From the NCBI GenBank assembly GCA_946061355.1, contig CAMGRE010000146.1, positions 1 through 5,859 on the forward strand: a stretch of 5,859 bases of DNA, given 5' to 3'. This document shows, piece after piece, positions 1-5,006 of this stretch. Source of the DNA: an uncultured bacterium (GTDB lineage: Bacteria > Bacillota > Clostridia > Lachnospirales > Lachnospiraceae). Position 1 is the stretch's first letter. Each line of letters opens with the position of its first letter. The notes below the pieces were generated by a model that saw only the letters and a list, made by a program, of their open reading frames with translations, was not told the DNA's origin and did no database searches. The position numbers were made by a program, and so were the translations under genes.

Positions 1-360
1 CACCTGCGGGAGCACACGGATCTGCTTTTCAGCCTCGTATTCCTCATCATCTACCGTCACAGTCGCCGTGATCGTCACCGTCTTTTCTTTTTTGATATCT
101 CCGGCAGTGAGAATCCCGTCCTTCTCTACAAACGCCGTATGCCTGTCAGAGCTCTCCCACTCCGCCTCCTCCGGAGATACCTTTTTCCCCTGAAGGATCA
201 ACGTCAGCGGTGTTTCCTGCCCGGCAATCACCTGACTCTTGCCATGGATCATGAGACCGTCCTCCGCATTTACCGCCATCGGCATGCATAAGAACAGCGT
301 CGCTGCCAACAGCATGATCAATCGATATTTTATTTTATTGGATTCTCTTATTTTTTTCAT
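1..360 (-). CDS. Secreted Ig-like (Big_2-like) domain protein, N-terminal part
   Basis: An open frame of 120 codons runs from an ATG at 360 to the left window edge without a stop, so the C-terminus is missing. Residues 1-32 form a typical signal peptide: a basic start (MKKIRESNKIKYR), a hydrophobic core (LIMLLAATLFLCMPM) and a likely cleavage site after AVNA. There is no lipobox, so it is probably not a lipoprotein. The mature part (VIAGQETPLTL, WESSD, DGILTAGD, then a Thr/Val-rich strand) has the beta-strand pattern of bacterial Ig-like Big_2 domains, which occur in repeated copies in surface and adhesion proteins. An AGAGGG ribosome binding site lies 8 nt upstream, and an extended -10 promoter lies further upstream at 386-394. 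The gene is divergent from the PHP gene. Its overall function cannot be told from this fragment. The secretion signal is clear; the Ig-like fold is inferred from pattern. Confidence 0.8.
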   Translation of the reverse strand, partial: MKKIRESNKIKYRLIMLLAATLFLCMPMAVNAEDGLMIHGKSQVIAGQETPLTLILQGKKVSPEEAEWESSDRHTAFVEKDGILTAGDIKKEKTVTITATVTVDDEEYEAEKQIRVLPQV

Positions 361-368
361 AATTTTTA

Positions 369-374
369 CCCTCT
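369..374 (-). promoter_or_regulatory. Ribosome binding site of the secreted Ig-like protein
   Basis: Read on the minus strand this is AGAGGG, 8 nt before the ATG at 360. It supports that start codon for the truncated secreted protein. Confidence 0.7.
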
Positions 375-385
375 GATAAGGATTG

Positions 386-394
386 ATTATATCA
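386..394 (-). promoter_or_regulatory. Extended -10 promoter for the secreted Ig-like protein
   Basis: On the minus strand the sequence reads TGATATAAT: a consensus TATAAT (386-391) preceded by the TGn extension (392-394). No good -35 is seen at 17 bp spacing (TAGCAT at 409-414, which also overlaps the opposing -10). An extended -10 can compensate for a weak -35. Start of transcription is expected near position 380. Confidence 0.65.
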
Positions 395-409
395 GCTTTT
401 TGTGATTCA

Positions 410-418
410 TGCTATAAT
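410..418 (+). promoter_or_regulatory. Extended -10 promoter for the PHP-domain gene
   Basis: The sequence reads TGCTATAAT: a consensus TATAAT (413-418) with the TGn extension. The -35 position at 17 bp spacing (390-395, TATCAG) is poor and overlaps the opposing promoter's -10. Transcription would start near 425, giving a 5' leader of about 30 nt before the ATG at 458. Confidence 0.65.
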
Positions 419-448
419 AAATGTACATACTAGATAAAAAACACAAAT

Positions 449-452
449 GAGG
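449..452 (+). promoter_or_regulatory. Ribosome binding site of the PHP-domain gene
   Basis: GAGG (in ATGAGGT) lies 5 nt before the ATG at 458 and fixes that start. Confidence 0.7.
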
Positions 453-457
453 TTTCT

Positions 458-1270
458 ATGAAATTTGATATGCACTGTCATACCAAGGAGGGATCCCCTG
501 ATGGCAGGATTCCCATCAAAGAATATATCGCAGGCTTAAAGGAGCAGGGCTTTGACGGTATGCTCGTGTCCGATCACAACTCTTATAACGGATACCGCTA
601 CTGGAAAAAACACCGCGAGGAAATGCCCGAATTCATCGTACTCAAAGGAATCGAATACGACACGATCGACGCCGGACACATTCTGGTGATCCTTCCGACA
701 GGCGTCAAGGTCCCCCTGATGGAACTGCGCGGCCTGCCGGTCAATCTCCTGATCGATATTGTCCACAGACACGGCGGTATCTTAGGTCCTGCCCATCCCT
801 GCGGCGAACGGTTTTTAAGTCTGACCAACAACCGGAAATTCCGCAAACAGAAATCGCTCATGGAACGCTTTGATTTCGTGGAAGCGTTCAACTCCTGCGA
901 ATCCGAGGAGAGCAACCGGGGAGCGCAGCTGTTGGCAGCCGCCTATGACAAGCCGGGGCTCGGCGGAAGCGACTCCCACAAGCCGGACTGTGTCGGAACC
1001 GCCTGGACATGCTTTGAGGGAAATATCCGCTGCGAGACCGACCTGATCAACCATATCCTCTCACGGGAACCGGTCTGTCCCGGAGGCGTCTATTATCACG
1101 GCACTACCAAGGACAAGCTCGGGAAACTCAACCACCTGCTGGTGCTCTCCTTCTGGTTCTACAACAAGGGCGGCGGCATCCTGCGCAAACACAAACGCTC
1201 ACTCGCACTGCGCTCTGACGACGCCAGCACTCTGAATCTGTATAATGAAAAACGCCGGAGCGCACACTGA
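458..1270 (+). CDS. PHP-domain metal-dependent phosphoesterase
   Basis: This 270-residue protein carries the metal-ligand motifs of the PHP (polymerase and histidinol phosphatase) superfamily in order: MHCHT (H6, H8), SDHN (D39, H40), GIEYDT (E66), PAHP (H113), EAFNS (143-147) and GGSDSH (D172, H174). PHP enzymes of this stand-alone type bind two or three metal ions and hydrolyse phosphoesters such as short oligonucleotides, nucleotides or sugar phosphates. The substrate here cannot be told. There is no signal peptide or membrane segment, so it is cytoplasmic. The C-terminal 60 residues are basic (KGGGILRKHKR) and contain no motif I recognise. It is a single-gene transcription unit: its own extended -10 promoter and GAGG site lie upstream, and an intrinsic terminator overlaps its 3' end, with the TGA stop in the terminator loop. 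It is convergent with the long minus-strand operon. Confidence 0.9.
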   Translation: MKFDMHCHTKEGSPDGRIPIKEYIAGLKEQGFDGMLVSDHNSYNGYRYWKKHREEMPEFIVLKGIEYDTIDAGHILVILPTGVKVPLMELRGLPVNLLIDIVHRHGGILGPAHPCGERFLSLTNNRKFRKQKSLMERFDFVEAFNSCESEESNRGAQLLAAAYDKPGLGGSDSHKPDCVGTAWTCFEGNIRCETDLINHILSREPVCPGGVYYHGTTKDKLGKLNHLLVLSFWFYNKGGGILRKHKRSLALRSDDASTLNLYNEKRRSAH

Positions 1271-1282
1271 TCCGGCGTTTTT
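1248..1282 (+). terminator. Intrinsic terminator overlapping the PHP gene end, probably bidirectional
   Basis: A perfect 12-bp inverted repeat, AAAAACGCCGGA (1248-1259) and TCCGGCGTTTTT (1271-1282), encloses an 11-nt loop. The left arm encodes the final residues of the PHP protein and the TGA stop lies in the loop. The arm ends in A5/T5, so both strands give a GC-rich hairpin followed by a U run. It can therefore also end minus-strand transcription from the convergent operon. Confidence 0.85.
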
Positions 1283-1296
1283 CCTTCTTATGCACA

Positions 1297-1338
1297 GACC
1301 CGCGTAAGGAAGCATACTGCCAACGCAGCACGCGGGTC
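1297..1338. repeat. Perfect 9-bp inverted repeat (hairpin) after the minus-strand operon
   Basis: GACCCGCGT (1297-1305) pairs exactly with ACGCGGGTC (1330-1338) around a 24-nt loop. It begins 4 nt past the stop of the PF06541 gene on the minus strand. No U run follows it on either strand, so it is not a standard terminator by itself. It may be a 3'-end protecting stem or act together with the terminator at 1248-1282. Confidence 0.6.
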
Positions 1339-1342
1339 GCGC

Positions 1343-2134
1343 TTATTTCCTTCTGTGTTCTTTTGCCGCTTCCTTCAACTCTTCCAGTCCGTCCCGGAAT
1401 CTCGCCGAGATCATGCCCGGATTGTCAAGCAGCAGCCTGCGACGGAAATAATCTCCCGCACCGCGCAGCTGTTCTACTCTGTCCTTCCATACATGGAATT
1501 TCATGCGCAGTTCCTGCCGTTCCTCCTCGATCGCATCGTCCGCCACCGCAATCAATACATCCAGACGCTTCTGGAGCCGTTCCATCTCCGCTTTTGCATT
1601 CTCCAGTTTGAAAAGTACATCGCGCATATCGAGCGCCGCCTTGAACGACAGCGCGAAATCCGCCGCAACCGCCATGGTCAGAACTGCCACCAGAACACTT
1701 AACACCTGGCCGGGAATCCTGTACATAAACTTTTCGATCGGCTTGTGGATGACCTCTGTCATCAGGATCGTAAAAAAACCCCAGGCGATCGTTGAGCTTA
1801 AGCAGATCTGCCCGCGGAAATTGAATTTCTGGTCGGAATAATCCCAGTAGCGCACGTGAAACAGCGCTTCTGTTGCCGTCCCCACCAGATATTCCAACAC
1901 GGTCGCGCCGATACATCCCGCAAAATACGTGAGGATCAGATTGTCCTGAAACGGCGCTGACACCACTAGCATCATCACGGCGCCTGACCCGTAGATCGGC
2001 AGGAAAGGTCCACGCATAAATCCTCTGTTCACAAATCTCCTCTTGCGGATGGAGACATATGCCGATTCAAAGCACCATCCCAGGAAACTATATAAATAAA
2101 AGAAAAAGAGCCATTGTACACTACTGTATGCCAT
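1343..2134 (-). CDS. PF06541 (CmpB-like, 'putative ABC transporter permease') membrane protein with coiled-coil tail
   Basis: With the ATG at 2134 the protein has 263 residues. The N-terminal two thirds match the PF06541 family pattern: FFYLYSFLGWCFES, FVNRGFMRGPFLPIYGSGA, a membrane segment ending in EYLVGTATEALF, then RYWDYSDQKFNFRGQICLSS and WGFF. About five membrane segments are visible (near 8-26, 43-62, 66-90, 108-130 and 140-168). Residues from about 170 to 228 are charged and heptad-like (KLENAKAEMERLQKRLDVL), suggesting a cytoplasmic coiled coil. The family is named as a putative ABC permease but is, to my knowledge, uncharacterised, and no ATPase is encoded nearby. I chose ATG 2134 over a GTG at 2206 because GGAAGG sits 6 nt upstream, whereas the GTG would overlap the ylmH-like gene and has a poorly spaced site. 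It is the last gene of the minus-strand operon. Confidence 0.88.
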   Translation of the reverse strand: MAYSSVQWLFFFYLYSFLGWCFESAYVSIRKRRFVNRGFMRGPFLPIYGSGAVMMLVVSAPFQDNLILTYFAGCIGATVLEYLVGTATEALFHVRYWDYSDQKFNFRGQICLSSTIAWGFFTILMTEVIHKPIEKFMYRIPGQVLSVLVAVLTMAVAADFALSFKAALDMRDVLFKLENAKAEMERLQKRLDVLIAVADDAIEEERQELRMKFHVWKDRVEQLRGAGDYFRRRLLLDNPGMISARFRDGLEELKEAAKEHRRK

Positions 2135-2177
2135 AAACTGCCTTCCAAAACTTTTCAAACTGCCTTTTAAAATTTTC
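2135..2177 (-). repeat. Tandem duplication of the ribosome-binding region before the PF06541 gene
   Basis: On the minus strand two adjacent units (2177-2157, 21 nt; 2156-2135, 22 nt) share the layout GAAAA, TTTT, then AAGGCAGTTT. They differ by one indel and two substitutions. The first unit starts within the TGA stop of the ylmH-like gene and the second ends at the ATG of the membrane protein, so the Shine-Dalgarno-like AAGG occurs twice. The spacer holds nothing else. Confidence 0.7.
2141..2146 (-). promoter_or_regulatory. Ribosome binding site deciding the PF06541 gene start
   Basis: GGAAGG on the minus strand lies 6 nt before the ATG at 2134. The alternative GTG at 2206 has a GGG only 2 nt away, which is too close. 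This favours the shorter 263-residue product. Confidence 0.7.
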
Positions 2178-2943
2178 AGGAAAATAGTTCCACGGCAATC
2201 CCGCACTTCCCTTTTCTGGTCATATGCGTAACGCCGCCATAGACGAATTTCCCGTATCCGCGCACGGTCACCCTGTCGCCTGCCTTCAGCAGTGCGCTGT
2301 TGCTCTCCTGCAGCCGCCCGTTCACAAAGACATGCTTCTGACGGAAAATCTCCAGGATCTGAGCCCGGGAAAGTCCGAACACTTTGGCTGCCACGCCGTC
2401 AACGCGCTCCGAGGACACCTGATACTCCCTACTGATCTTCTCCTGCTGTAACGTCTCTGCCTTGCCTGTAAAAACACTGCACCTCACACTGGTATGACGG
2501 ATCTTTGTGAGATTCTCCGTGATAAAAGGAGCGATCGTCTCCGTACAGTACAGATAGGCACAGTCCGGCCTGACCAGAATATCACCGAGCGTGCTCCGCT
2601 CAATGCCAAGATTCATACAGGCGCCGAGATAATCGCGATGTCCCAGTTCCTCCGCAAATTTGGCAAGCAGCGGCTCGATCCGGATACATACGATGGGAAA
2701 AGGCTGCTCATAGCCCAGCTGCTCCTCCGACCCAAAGCGCGCCATCTGCCGCTCACAGTCGTCATTCCCTCCATACAGCATGCAGTCTGTCTCCGGATAC
2801 TCGCTCTTTACCTGATAAAAGATGTCCTGCTCCGCCAGACTTAAAAAGCCGCTGAAGCAATAGACATTCTGACGATAGGATTTCTGCGCAAGCTCCGCAA
2901 AGCGTTTTTTCAGTTGCAATAATTCCTTCTCTGTCTCTGCCAT
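2176..2943 (-). CDS. ylmH: YlmH-family RNA-binding protein with C-terminal S4 domain
   Basis: The 255-residue protein has the full YlmH layout: a basic N-terminal helix, a central region with the family signature GHRDYLGACMNLGIERSTLGDI (about 101-122), and a C-terminal S4 RNA-binding domain from about 179 to 240 (RVDGVAAKVFGLSRAQ, HVFVNGR, LLKAGDRVTVRGYGKF). YlmH of Bacillus subtilis has been linked to ribosome-associated quality control, where it binds the 50S subunit with peptidyl-tRNA and can replace the S4 protein RqcP. That role is family knowledge, not shown here. In many Firmicutes the gene sits beside sepF, yggT and divIVA; here it follows the two CobW-like genes with a 10-nt gap. No strong ribosome binding site precedes the ATG, so translation is probably coupled to the upstream gene. 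Its length is normal for the family and no defect is seen. Confidence 0.9.
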   Translation of the reverse strand: MAETEKELLQLKKRFAELAQKSYRQNVYCFSGFLSLAEQDIFYQVKSEYPETDCMLYGGNDDCERQMARFGSEEQLGYEQPFPIVCIRIEPLLAKFAEELGHRDYLGACMNLGIERSTLGDILVRPDCAYLYCTETIAPFITENLTKIRHTSVRCSVFTGKAETLQQEKISREYQVSSERVDGVAAKVFGLSRAQILEIFRQKHVFVNGRLQESNSALLKAGDRVTVRGYGKFVYGGVTHMTRKGKCGIAVELFS

Positions 2944-2953
2944 AGTATCACAA

Positions 2954-3883
2954 TCAGGTGAAGTCGATCACTTCTTTTTTCGGTGCCTTGGCCGGTTCCA
3001 CCGAAAGTGCATGGAGCACAGGACCTTCGCCATTGTAATCTGCCCAGTACTCCCATGTCAATGTCGCCGTCACCTTCACCCAGGATTTGTTTTCCAGTTT
3101 CTCTGCGCCGTCATATTCGCATGCAAATCCGAGGAATGCCATGTCCTCCGCGCAGCAGGTCATCGCCATCCTGCCCGGCACAAAATGATCCTTCGGAAAG
3201 CCTTCGGGCTTCAGCACCATGGCAAGGAAAGTCATCTTCTTATTCTCATATCGCTCCGCATGATCCAGCACGTCCAGATACCAGATCCCGTAACCCGTAT
3301 CATCAAGCTCAAGATGGTCTTTCTTCAGATCATAGGGCAGTTCATCCTCCATGATCTCGTTCACCTCGCCGTTCGCATCCTCAAAAATAATCTCCGCCGA
3401 CTGGTTCACCGCCTTCACATTTCGCTTATAGGTACTCAGATCCTTGATGCCGTCGCAACGGTTAAAGATGATCATCTCCGATTTGCGGATCATCTCCGCC
3501 AGAAGGGATCTCATGTTTGTGTAGTACATCGGAAATGTGGACGCATCGATCGTTGTGATCTGCTGCTCCACCTTCCAGTGCCACGGCAGTTTCATATTCT
3601 TATAATTCCACATGCCGTTATACTCGATGATGATACGCTCCGGCTTATGCTTTTTCTCCAATTCGATCAGCTTCTCCGGTGTGAAATCACTCTCCTCGTC
3701 GATCATCTCGAGAATCGTCCTGCTCTTTTTGAGCAGGGGCTCGTCAAATTCCACCTCTCCCTCCTCACAGAGGATGAGGAGTGTCTTTCCCCTGGTCTGA
3801 AAATAAGGCTGTTCCAGCGTGTACCGGATGAATTCCGACTTGCCGCTCTCCAGAAATCCATTGATGATATATACACTTTTCAT
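2954..3883 (-). CDS. COG0523-like P-loop GTPase fused to a DUF1980/TIGR03943-like C-terminal domain
   Basis: This 309-residue protein starts with a G3E/COG0523-like P-loop domain: Walker A GFLESGKS (9-16), IIIEYNG (85-90) at the place of the usual E-x-SG motif, TIDASTF (111-117) and NRCD (141-144) in the NKxD position. The metal-binding CxCC motif of COG0523 proteins is absent; the aligned stretch reads DEESDF. From about residue 205 to the end it is not a normal CobW C-terminal domain. It resembles the C-terminal part of TIGR03943/DUF1980 proteins (GRMAMTCCAEDMAFLGF, WVKVTATL, GPVLHALSVEP), including the Cys-Cys pair at 243-244. DUF1980 proteins are usually described as subunits partnered with a permease. 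I chose ATG 3883 because AAGGAG lies 6 nt upstream; an in-frame ATG at 3904 would add seven residues and has a weaker site. The gene follows the first CobW gene and is probably translated from the same transcript. Its biochemical role is unknown. Confidence 0.82.
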   Translation of the reverse strand: MKSVYIINGFLESGKSEFIRYTLEQPYFQTRGKTLLILCEEGEVEFDEPLLKKSRTILEMIDEESDFTPEKLIELEKKHKPERIIIEYNGMWNYKNMKLPWHWKVEQQITTIDASTFPMYYTNMRSLLAEMIRKSEMIIFNRCDGIKDLSTYKRNVKAVNQSAEIIFEDANGEVNEIMEDELPYDLKKDHLELDDTGYGIWYLDVLDHAERYENKKMTFLAMVLKPEGFPKDHFVPGRMAMTCCAEDMAFLGFACEYDGAEKLENKSWVKVTATLTWEYWADYNGEGPVLHALSVEPAKAPKKEVIDFT

Positions 3884-3889
3884 AGCGCT

Positions 3890-3895
3890 CTCCTT
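3890..3895 (-). promoter_or_regulatory. Ribosome binding site deciding the start of the DUF1980-fused GTPase
   Basis: AAGGAG on the minus strand lies 6 nt before the ATG at 3883. It falls inside the reading frame that would begin at the alternative ATG 3904, which argues for the downstream start. Confidence 0.75.
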
Positions 3896-3934
3896 CTCCA
3901 CCATGACTTTTCCGCAACATGCGTCTTCTAAGCA

Positions 3935-4984
3935 TTATTTCGCAAACAACTCCGCCAGTTTCTCCTCATTGAGTTTGGAGCCGATCACGCAGATCTTGCC
4001 GGTAAGCTCTGCCTGTCCCTCGCGGATATCGACCTCGCCGGGCACATAGTCAAAATAAGTCCACTTGCCTGTGCCGTCAGGCAGCATGCCTTTTGCGCGG
4101 AGCACAAAGCCGTAAACGTTTTCCTGCTCCAACACTTCGAGGCAGGTTCTGATCTCATCCTGTGTGTAGGAAGCTGCCGTCTCACGTCCCCAACTGGTGA
4201 AGATCTCATCCGCATGATGGTGATGCTCATGATCATGGTCGTGACAGCCACAGGTGCAGCCCTCTCCGTGATCATGATGATGTTCATGGTCGTGATGATG
4301 ATGCTCGTGATCATGGCAGCCGCAAGTGCAGTTCTCATCATGCTCTTTCTCAACCTGGGCAAGGAGCTCTGCCTCAAAATCCCTCTTCTCCTCCATGGCG
4401 CTTAATATCTGTCTGCCATCCAACTCCTCCCACGGAGTTGTGATGATCGTGGCATTCTGATTATGCTCGCGAATGATCTCCACCGCTTTCGCCGTCTTTT
4501 CCTCACTGATATTTCCGGTACGGCTCAGCACTACGAGGCCTGCATTCTCGATCTGATTCAGGAAGAATTCTCCGAAGTTCTTGGCATACATCTTGCATTT
4601 CGCGGCATCCACCACAACGACTGCACTGGAAAGCTGCACGGGCACTTCCGTCTTGACGTTCTGTACCGCCTTGATCACGTCGGACAGTTTGCCTACGCCC
4701 GAAGGCTCGATCAGAATGCGCTCCGGCGCATACGTTGTCAGAACCTCCTGCAGGGACGCTCCGAAATCACCCACCAGAGAGCAGCAGATACAGCCGGAAT
4801 TCATCTCCTTCATCTGAACGCCGGACTCTTTCAGGAATCCGCCGTCAATGCCGATCTCTCCGAACTCATTCTCGATCAGCACCACCTTCGTTCCCGCCAG
4901 CGCCTCCTTTAACAGTTTCTGGATCAGAGTGGTCTTGCCCGCTCCCAGAAATCCCGATACAATATCAATCTTTGTCATGTTCAT
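3935..4984 (-). CDS. COG0523/CobW-family GTPase (putative metallochaperone) with His/Cys-rich insert
   Basis: The 349-residue protein has the G3E/COG0523 features in order: Walker A GFLGAGKT (11-18), ENEFGE (39-44), the metal-binding CICC motif (65-68), EPSGVG (93-98) and VVVVDAAKC (122-130). At the usual NKxD site it reads SRTG (154-157), so the guanine-specificity motif is altered. Between the GTPase and the CobW C-terminal domain (about 265-349; YGFVLRAKGML, WTYFDYVPGE) lies an insert at 215-257 with 19 His and 6 Cys, built from two CTCGCHDH units each ending in HHHH. Such inserts in this family bind transition metals, most often zinc, though nickel or cobalt cannot be excluded. COG0523 proteins are thought to deliver metal to target enzymes using GTP hydrolysis. 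It begins 22 nt after the protease gene with AAAGGTGA before the ATG, and is followed by a second CobW-like gene, which suggests a working pair. Confidence 0.9.
   Translation of the reverse strand: MNMTKIDIVSGFLGAGKTTLIQKLLKEALAGTKVVLIENEFGEIGIDGGFLKESGVQMKEMNSGCICCSLVGDFGASLQEVLTTYAPERILIEPSGVGKLSDVIKAVQNVKTEVPVQLSSAVVVVDAAKCKMYAKNFGEFFLNQIENAGLVVLSRTGNISEEKTAKAVEIIREHNQNATIITTPWEELDGRQILSAMEEKRDFEAELLAQVEKEHDENCTCGCHDHEHHHHDHEHHHDHGEGCTCGCHDHDHEHHHHADEIFTSWGRETAASYTQDEIRTCLEVLEQENVYGFVLRAKGMLPDGTGKWTYFDYVPGEVDIREGQAELTGKICVIGSKLNEEKLAELFAK
4214..4342 (-). repeat. Duplicated CTCGCHDH metal-binding module within the CobW gene
   Basis: Two coding modules (4292-4330 and 4214-4258) both encode CTCGCHDH followed by a His cluster. 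Over the eight shared codons the protein is identical, but six codons differ, all at synonymous third positions. It is a coding repeat of the His/Cys-rich insert rather than a DNA-level simple repeat. Confidence 0.85.
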
Positions 4985-4987
4985 CCA

Positions 4988-4995
4988 TCACCTTT
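4988..4995 (-). promoter_or_regulatory. Ribosome binding site of the CobW-family GTPase
   Basis: AAAGGTGA on the minus strand has its AGG core 6 nt from the ATG at 4984. A second in-frame ATG at 4978 would be 12 nt from the core, so 4984 is favoured. Confidence 0.65.
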
Positions 4996-5006
4996 CTTTT
5001 TTATTT

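Noticed and set aside
1241..1246. TATAAT at the end of the PHP gene as a plus-strand promoter
   Set aside because: It lies immediately before the terminator, lacks a TGn extension or a good -35, and has no gene downstream on the plus strand.
1425..1916. Minus-strand open frame of about 163 codons in another frame
   Set aside because: It overlaps the PF06541 gene in an alternative frame, is rich in Gly, Arg and Ser, and has no family features.
2135..2206. Longer N-terminus of the PF06541 protein from GTG 2206
   Set aside because: It would overlap the ylmH-like gene by 31 nt, has a poorly placed ribosome binding site, and adds residues not expected before the first membrane segment. ATG 2134 has GGAAGG at 6 nt.
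3011..3931. Long plus-strand open frame of about 306 codons
   Set aside because: It lies antisense to the DUF1980-fused GTPase, encodes a low-complexity His/Leu/Ile/Arg-rich product with no recognisable motif, and is explained by codon bias of the real gene.
4214..4342. CAT/GTG-rich stretch as a microsatellite or CRISPR-like repeat
   Set aside because: There are no regular repeat-spacer units. The repetition follows His codons of a real protein insert, and the two modules differ at silent sites.
4463..4912. Plus-strand open frame of about 149 codons
   Set aside because: Antisense shadow of the CobW gene. The minus-strand frame has intact Walker A and CICC motifs; this one has none.
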